Part shown: positions 62,901-64,000 of the stretch, piece after piece
How the letters are laid out: the number at the start of each line of letters is the position of its first letter
Position numbering within the stretch: position 1 is the stretch's first letter
NCBI RefSeq assembly: GCF_000224145.3
Contig: NC_020176.2
Span: 2,788,348 to 2,852,347 of the forward strand
Reading direction: 5' to 3'
Source of the DNA: Ciona intestinalis
Taxonomy: Eukaryota > Chordata > Ascidiacea > Phlebobranchia > Cionidae
Length of the DNA stretch: 64,000 nt
The notes under the pieces: model-generated
What the model was told of the DNA's origin: nothing
Database searches by the model: none
Seen by the model: only the letters and a program-made list of their open reading frames with translations
Position numbers and translations under genes: made by a program

Positions 62901-64000
62901 AACACACTAATATGTAATACATATACAAACTTATTCATGTATAAACTTAAAAATTTATGCATGTAAAATGCATTTTCAAACTTTTTCATCTGACCGATTT
63001 GGACAACCTATTATTGATCAATGGGTTGGTAAAAATAATATTAGGTGTCTTGCTCAAGGACACATACACTCTAAAAGTAGCGACATCGAGCCTTAAACCT
63101 TGTATGCTCTGGTTAAGTGCTTAAACATAACTAAAATAATATATTTTTAAATGTAACCTAAAACACGCTTATGAAGTCTGCTTTCATTTAAAGTATTAAA
63201 AATAAAACTGGATTATGGCAAGATGATATCTCTTATACAACAAAAAAGCATAATGTTCAGAACTTCTAGTTTACTGTACTATAACCTTACTCTCAGTGAA
63301 TAAAAACATTAACTTACTTGTGCACGTCAAGCCATTGCCAGTGAAGCCAGTATTACAAGCGCAAGTGAAGCTGCCTACAGTATTAGTGCAAGTTGCTTGT
63401 GCATGACAGGTGTGTGTACCCACAGTGCACTCATCAACATCTAAAGAAAAAGTTTACTTAGCGGAGACTTAAGTAAAACTAAAATATAAAGAAAATATTT
63501 AATGGAGACTCCAGTAAAACTAAATAAACATTTTACAAAAAAAAACTACAGAACATGATCAAATTTCCAACAGTACAGTCAAGGGCATTTTAACTAAATG
63601 ATGAAAAAATCGTTAAATAATTTAGGTGAACTTTATTTTGATTTTCTACCTGACCATTTATAACAAGAGTGTTCTATTACACACTATACACAGTAGCATT
63701 ATACACATCATGCTTGCANNNNNNNNNNNNNNNNNNNNNNNNNNNNNNNNNNNNNNNNNNNNNNNNNNTTTGGACAATTGTCGTTAAGTGTCTTGCCCAA
63801 AGACATATTACACCCACAATGGTAGCAGCGTCGGAGCCTTGAAGCCATTATCTATTGGTTACAGGCAGGTGCGCTAACCACTATTACTTATTTATCCTTG
63901 CTTGGTAAAACATTTTTTCATTTCAACTTTTTTTTGTTTTGTTACCAACCTGTGCAAAGTAACACCATTCCCTGTATACCCAGTGTTACACGCGCATGTG
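41401..64000 (-). CDS. Mosaic EGF/CUB/FN3 type I membrane receptor (C-terminal 46 exons; 5' part outside window)
   Basis: Forty-six coding exons chain from the right edge to a TAA at 41401-41403, about 2270 residues in the window. Order from N to C: seven EGF domains (first one partial), CUB, two EGF, two FN3, CUB, EGF, two FN3, eight FN3 in four repeated cassettes, two more FN3, a membrane-proximal domain with RKKR, one transmembrane helix, and a tail of about 50 residues. Almost all domain boundaries are in phase 1, the pattern expected for exon-shuffled extracellular proteins. I know no standard vertebrate protein with exactly this order and give no symbol. The membrane-proximal domain looks like that of receptor tyrosine phosphatases, but the tail has no phosphatase. 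Two exons are out of frame by one base (53156-53322 and the edge exon). Likely role is cell-surface recognition or adhesion; that is inference. Confidence 0.85.
42015..42292 (-). mobile_element. SINE before the receptor transmembrane exon
   Basis: Tail GAATAAATGTAACTTATTC to a worn head at about 42290; sense to the receptor. The tail ends about 25 bases upstream of the acceptor. Confidence 0.72.
42447..43676 (-). other. Receptor segment: membrane-proximal domain with RKKR cleavage motif
   Basis: Exons 43485-43676, 42917-43054 and 42447-42593. After a Pro/Ala-rich linker it reads [12 protein letters not shown], then a GRKKRALT stretch, then [19 protein letters not shown]. The NGPL-plus-aromatic pattern before the membrane resembles the juxtamembrane domain of receptor tyrosine phosphatases, where furin cuts a basic site and the halves stay bound. 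RKKR fits R-X-K/R-R. Similarity is by eye only. Confidence 0.6.
44215..44405 (-). mobile_element. SINE, head lost
   Basis: GAATGAATTTAACTTGCTGT to ACAACCCATTAGTAACCATTG, ending close to the exon 44424-44569 donor. Confidence 0.7.
44745..44888 (-). mobile_element. SINE tail half beside receptor donor 44894
   Basis: (GAAT)n, CTTTATCCTCGCGTGGCCGG, to CATGTATGTTACTTTGTAGG; stops 6 bases from the exon on the intron side. Confidence 0.78.
46349..47563 (-). other. Receptor FN3 cassette A
   Basis: Exons 47349-47563 (215 nt), 46892-47073 (182 nt), 46349-46512 (164 nt). Reads [58 protein letters not shown]. Phase 1 at both outer ends lets the cassette duplicate without breaking the frame. Confidence 0.88.
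47700..48177 (+). mobile_element. Two nested or adjacent SINE copies
   Basis: Plus-oriented partial copies at about 47705-47893 and 47895-48177, the second ending GTTACATTCATTCAT next to the donor of exon 48185-48348. A further partial copy lies at 47205-47335. Confidence 0.7.
48185..49392 (-). other. Receptor FN3 cassette B
   Basis: Exons 49178-49392 (215 nt), 48649-48830 (182 nt), 48185-48348 (164 nt). Each is the same length as its partner in cassette A and nearly identical in sequence, so A and B arose by a recent tandem duplication of about 1.8 kb. Confidence 0.88.
49958..50270 (-). mobile_element. Full SINE between receptor exons
   Basis: GAATGGAATTTATTTATCCTC tail to ACCATTGTGCCATGGTGCT head. 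Good copy, sense to the receptor. Confidence 0.82.
50670..50815 (-). mobile_element. SINE tail half beside receptor donor 50827
   Basis: (GAAT)n, CCTCGCATGGCCGGAAAACG, to GTATGTTACTTTGTAGGTG; the cut point matches that of the copy at 44745-44888. Confidence 0.78.
51438..52934 (-). other. Receptor FN3 cassette D (two FN3 domains, three exons)
   Basis: Exons 52726-52934, 51883-52058, 51438-51601 with phases 1-0, 0-2, 2-1. The first exon holds one FN3 up to its last strand; the second finishes it and opens the next (MMLVMWGVP...GVITGYR); the third closes it ([20 protein letters not shown]). The last exon is almost identical to that of cassette A over its first 125 bases or so, although the other two are diverged. 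Confidence 0.85.
52335..52605 (-). mobile_element. SINE with second head type
   Basis: TTCATTCATGTTGGCATAACG to the head around AAGCATTGAACCTAGTATCC and CACTAAGCTTGGC. Confidence 0.68.
53156..54728 (-). other. Receptor segment: two FN3 domains, one with an apparent frameshift
   Basis: Exons 54625-54728 with 54023-54206, then 53588-53712 with 53156-53322. The first pair reads FTVNWNV and [13 protein letters not shown]. In the second, 53588-53712 ends in phase 0 and the next exon opens in frame with [16 protein letters not shown]. The expected FN3 end ([20 protein letters not shown]) is in the neighbouring frame, so the 167-nt exon is one base too long or two too short. Either an assembly error, a null allele, or real damage. 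Confidence 0.75.
54285..54602 (-). mobile_element. Full SINE next to FN3 exon 54625
   Basis: GAGCGAATGTGACATGCTTT to CCATTGTGGCACGGCGC; complete tRNA-like head. Confidence 0.82.
55053..55166 (-). other. Receptor segment: single EGF-like domain after CUB2
   Basis: Exon 55053-55166, phase 1-1: [26 protein letters not shown]. Six cysteines in EGF spacing, without the acidic calcium-binding start. Confidence 0.85.
55708..56933 (-). other. Receptor segment: second CUB domain
   Basis: Exons 56787-56933, 56381-56489 and 55708-55865. [40 protein letters not shown], then [17 protein letters not shown] and GFQVHYET: a canonical CUB with the calcium-site Glu and Asp residues. Confidence 0.85.
56000..56240 (-). 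mobile_element. SINE, worn
   Basis: ATACACTTCCTGCTTACAAA to the head remnant TGAACCCATAACCTCTGGGT. Similar worn pieces: 54772-54930, 55335-55600, 58640-58715, 58985-59100. Confidence 0.7.
56989..58180 (-). other. Receptor segment: two FN3 domains, each in two exons
   Basis: Exons 57987-58180 with 57629-57764, and 57327-57520 with 56989-57133. Typical fibronectin type III marks: a Trp or Phe in strand B ([15 protein letters not shown]), then [13 protein letters not shown] and [23 protein letters not shown]. In each domain the first exon ends in phase 0 at the same place. Confidence 0.85.
58468..58852 (-). other. Receptor segment: two EGF-like domains
   Basis: Exons 58733-58852 (DTDDC start, [16 protein letters not shown]) and 58468-58596 (DEDEC start, [16 protein letters not shown]). 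Both are phase 1-1. The second is of the calcium-binding type. Confidence 0.85.
59106..60375 (-). other. Receptor segment: first CUB-type domain
   Basis: Exons 60223-60375, 59709-59812 and 59106-59280. The sequence shows [61 protein letters not shown], which follows the CUB strand pattern (hydrophobic Phe, acidic Asp-Tyr, final GFxIxY). Calcium-site acids are partly kept. It joins directly to an EGF domain. Confidence 0.75.
59365..59662 (+). mobile_element. SINE, antisense to the receptor
   Basis: GTTTATGGGTTCAACGCTC (B box) to AAGCAAGTTACATTTATACATTC. Confidence 0.78.
60495..60730 (-). mobile_element. SINE next to EGF exon 60746
   Basis: CCGGTATTCTGTTTCATACA to the head ACTGTGTCATAGGGGCC; tail lost. 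Confidence 0.72.
60881..61195 (-). repeat. SINE tail amplified in tandem (GAATGTAACTTATTTAT unit)
   Basis: Five tandem SINE-tail units of 40-60 bp between 60890 and 61095, then a partial body. The outermost tail touches the acceptor of exon 60746-60880. Confidence 0.8.
63640..63900 (-). mobile_element. SINE spanning the second gap
   Basis: GAGTGTTCTATTACACACTA at the left and ACACCCACAATGGTAGCAGC plus a head remnant on the other side of the N run. Confidence 0.7.
63719..63768. other. Assembly gap
   Basis: 50 N, probably of arbitrary length, inside the duplicated two-EGF region. Confidence 1.

Larger units (their letters stand above)
60746..64000 (-). other. Receptor segment: array of seven EGF-like domains
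   Basis: One exon per domain: 63950-64000 (partial), 63318-63440, 62623-62745, 62326-62448, 61784-61906, 61244-61366 and 60746-60880. The five complete middle exons are each exactly 123 nt and phase 1-1. Each complete domain starts D(I/V)(D/N)EC and has six cysteines, the calcium-binding EGF type, with CxNTxGSFTCxC as core. The exons at 63318 and 62326 are nearly identical, and so are those at the right edge and at 62623: a two-EGF tandem duplication. The edge copy carries one extra base just before its donor, which shifts the frame over the last cysteine. Confidence 0.88.

Overview
This window looks like sea-squirt (Ciona-type tunicate) nuclear DNA; that is an inference from the whole picture. 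It is AT-rich. It carries intron-rich genes of a deuterostome set (a BTB-Kelch protein, DNTTIP2/Fcf2, a ZP-domain protein, condensin II NCAPG2, galactose mutarotase, Fringe, and a large EGF/CUB/FN3 receptor). Its introns are packed with two very short element families: a MITE with a TAGTAGGGTGGGGGAAGATG-type terminal inverted repeat, and a tRNA-headed SINE with an (ATTC)n tail. Both resemble short elements described from Ciona intestinalis, but I cannot check names or species here. There are two assembly gaps (17572-17696 and 63719-63768).

Layout. 1-2546 is repeat-rich upstream DNA. 2547-9344 (+) is an 11-exon Kelch-like gene. 11718-16950 (+) is DNTTIP2, the Fcf2-type pre-rRNA processing factor, whose 3' end is unclear near the first gap. 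18059-22032 (-) is a ZP-domain protein with a furin-like site and a C-terminal EGF domain. 22909-33503 (-) is NCAPG2 in 21 coding exons; the exon lengths sum to 3582 nt, an open 1193-residue frame. 34769-38141 (-) is GALM in 8 exons (349 residues). 38721-39737 (-) is an intronless Fringe glycosyltransferase (338 residues). 41401-64000 (-) is the C-terminal part of a mosaic membrane receptor with 46 coding exons in the window: an EGF array, two CUB domains, about 14 FN3 domains, a membrane-proximal domain with an RKKR site, one transmembrane helix and a short tail. Its N-terminus lies beyond the right edge.

I rebuilt the exon chains by hand from GT/AG junctions and codon phase. In the complete genes all phases agree. 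In the receptor they agree except at one internal exon and at the partial exon on the window edge, each of which is one base out of frame.

The genes do not form one pathway. Everything from 18 to 64 kb is on the minus strand, but the intergenic spaces (0.6-1.7 kb) are too long for a typical tunicate operon. The most interesting signals are structural. Several 3' splice sites sit directly on transposon tails, including three consecutive acceptors of DNTTIP2. The receptor grew by tandem duplication of a three-exon, two-FN3 cassette, with a later conversion-like patch, and by a 992-bp two-EGF duplication. The MITE family is dense up to about 22.5 kb and I see no copy after that, whereas the SINE runs throughout.
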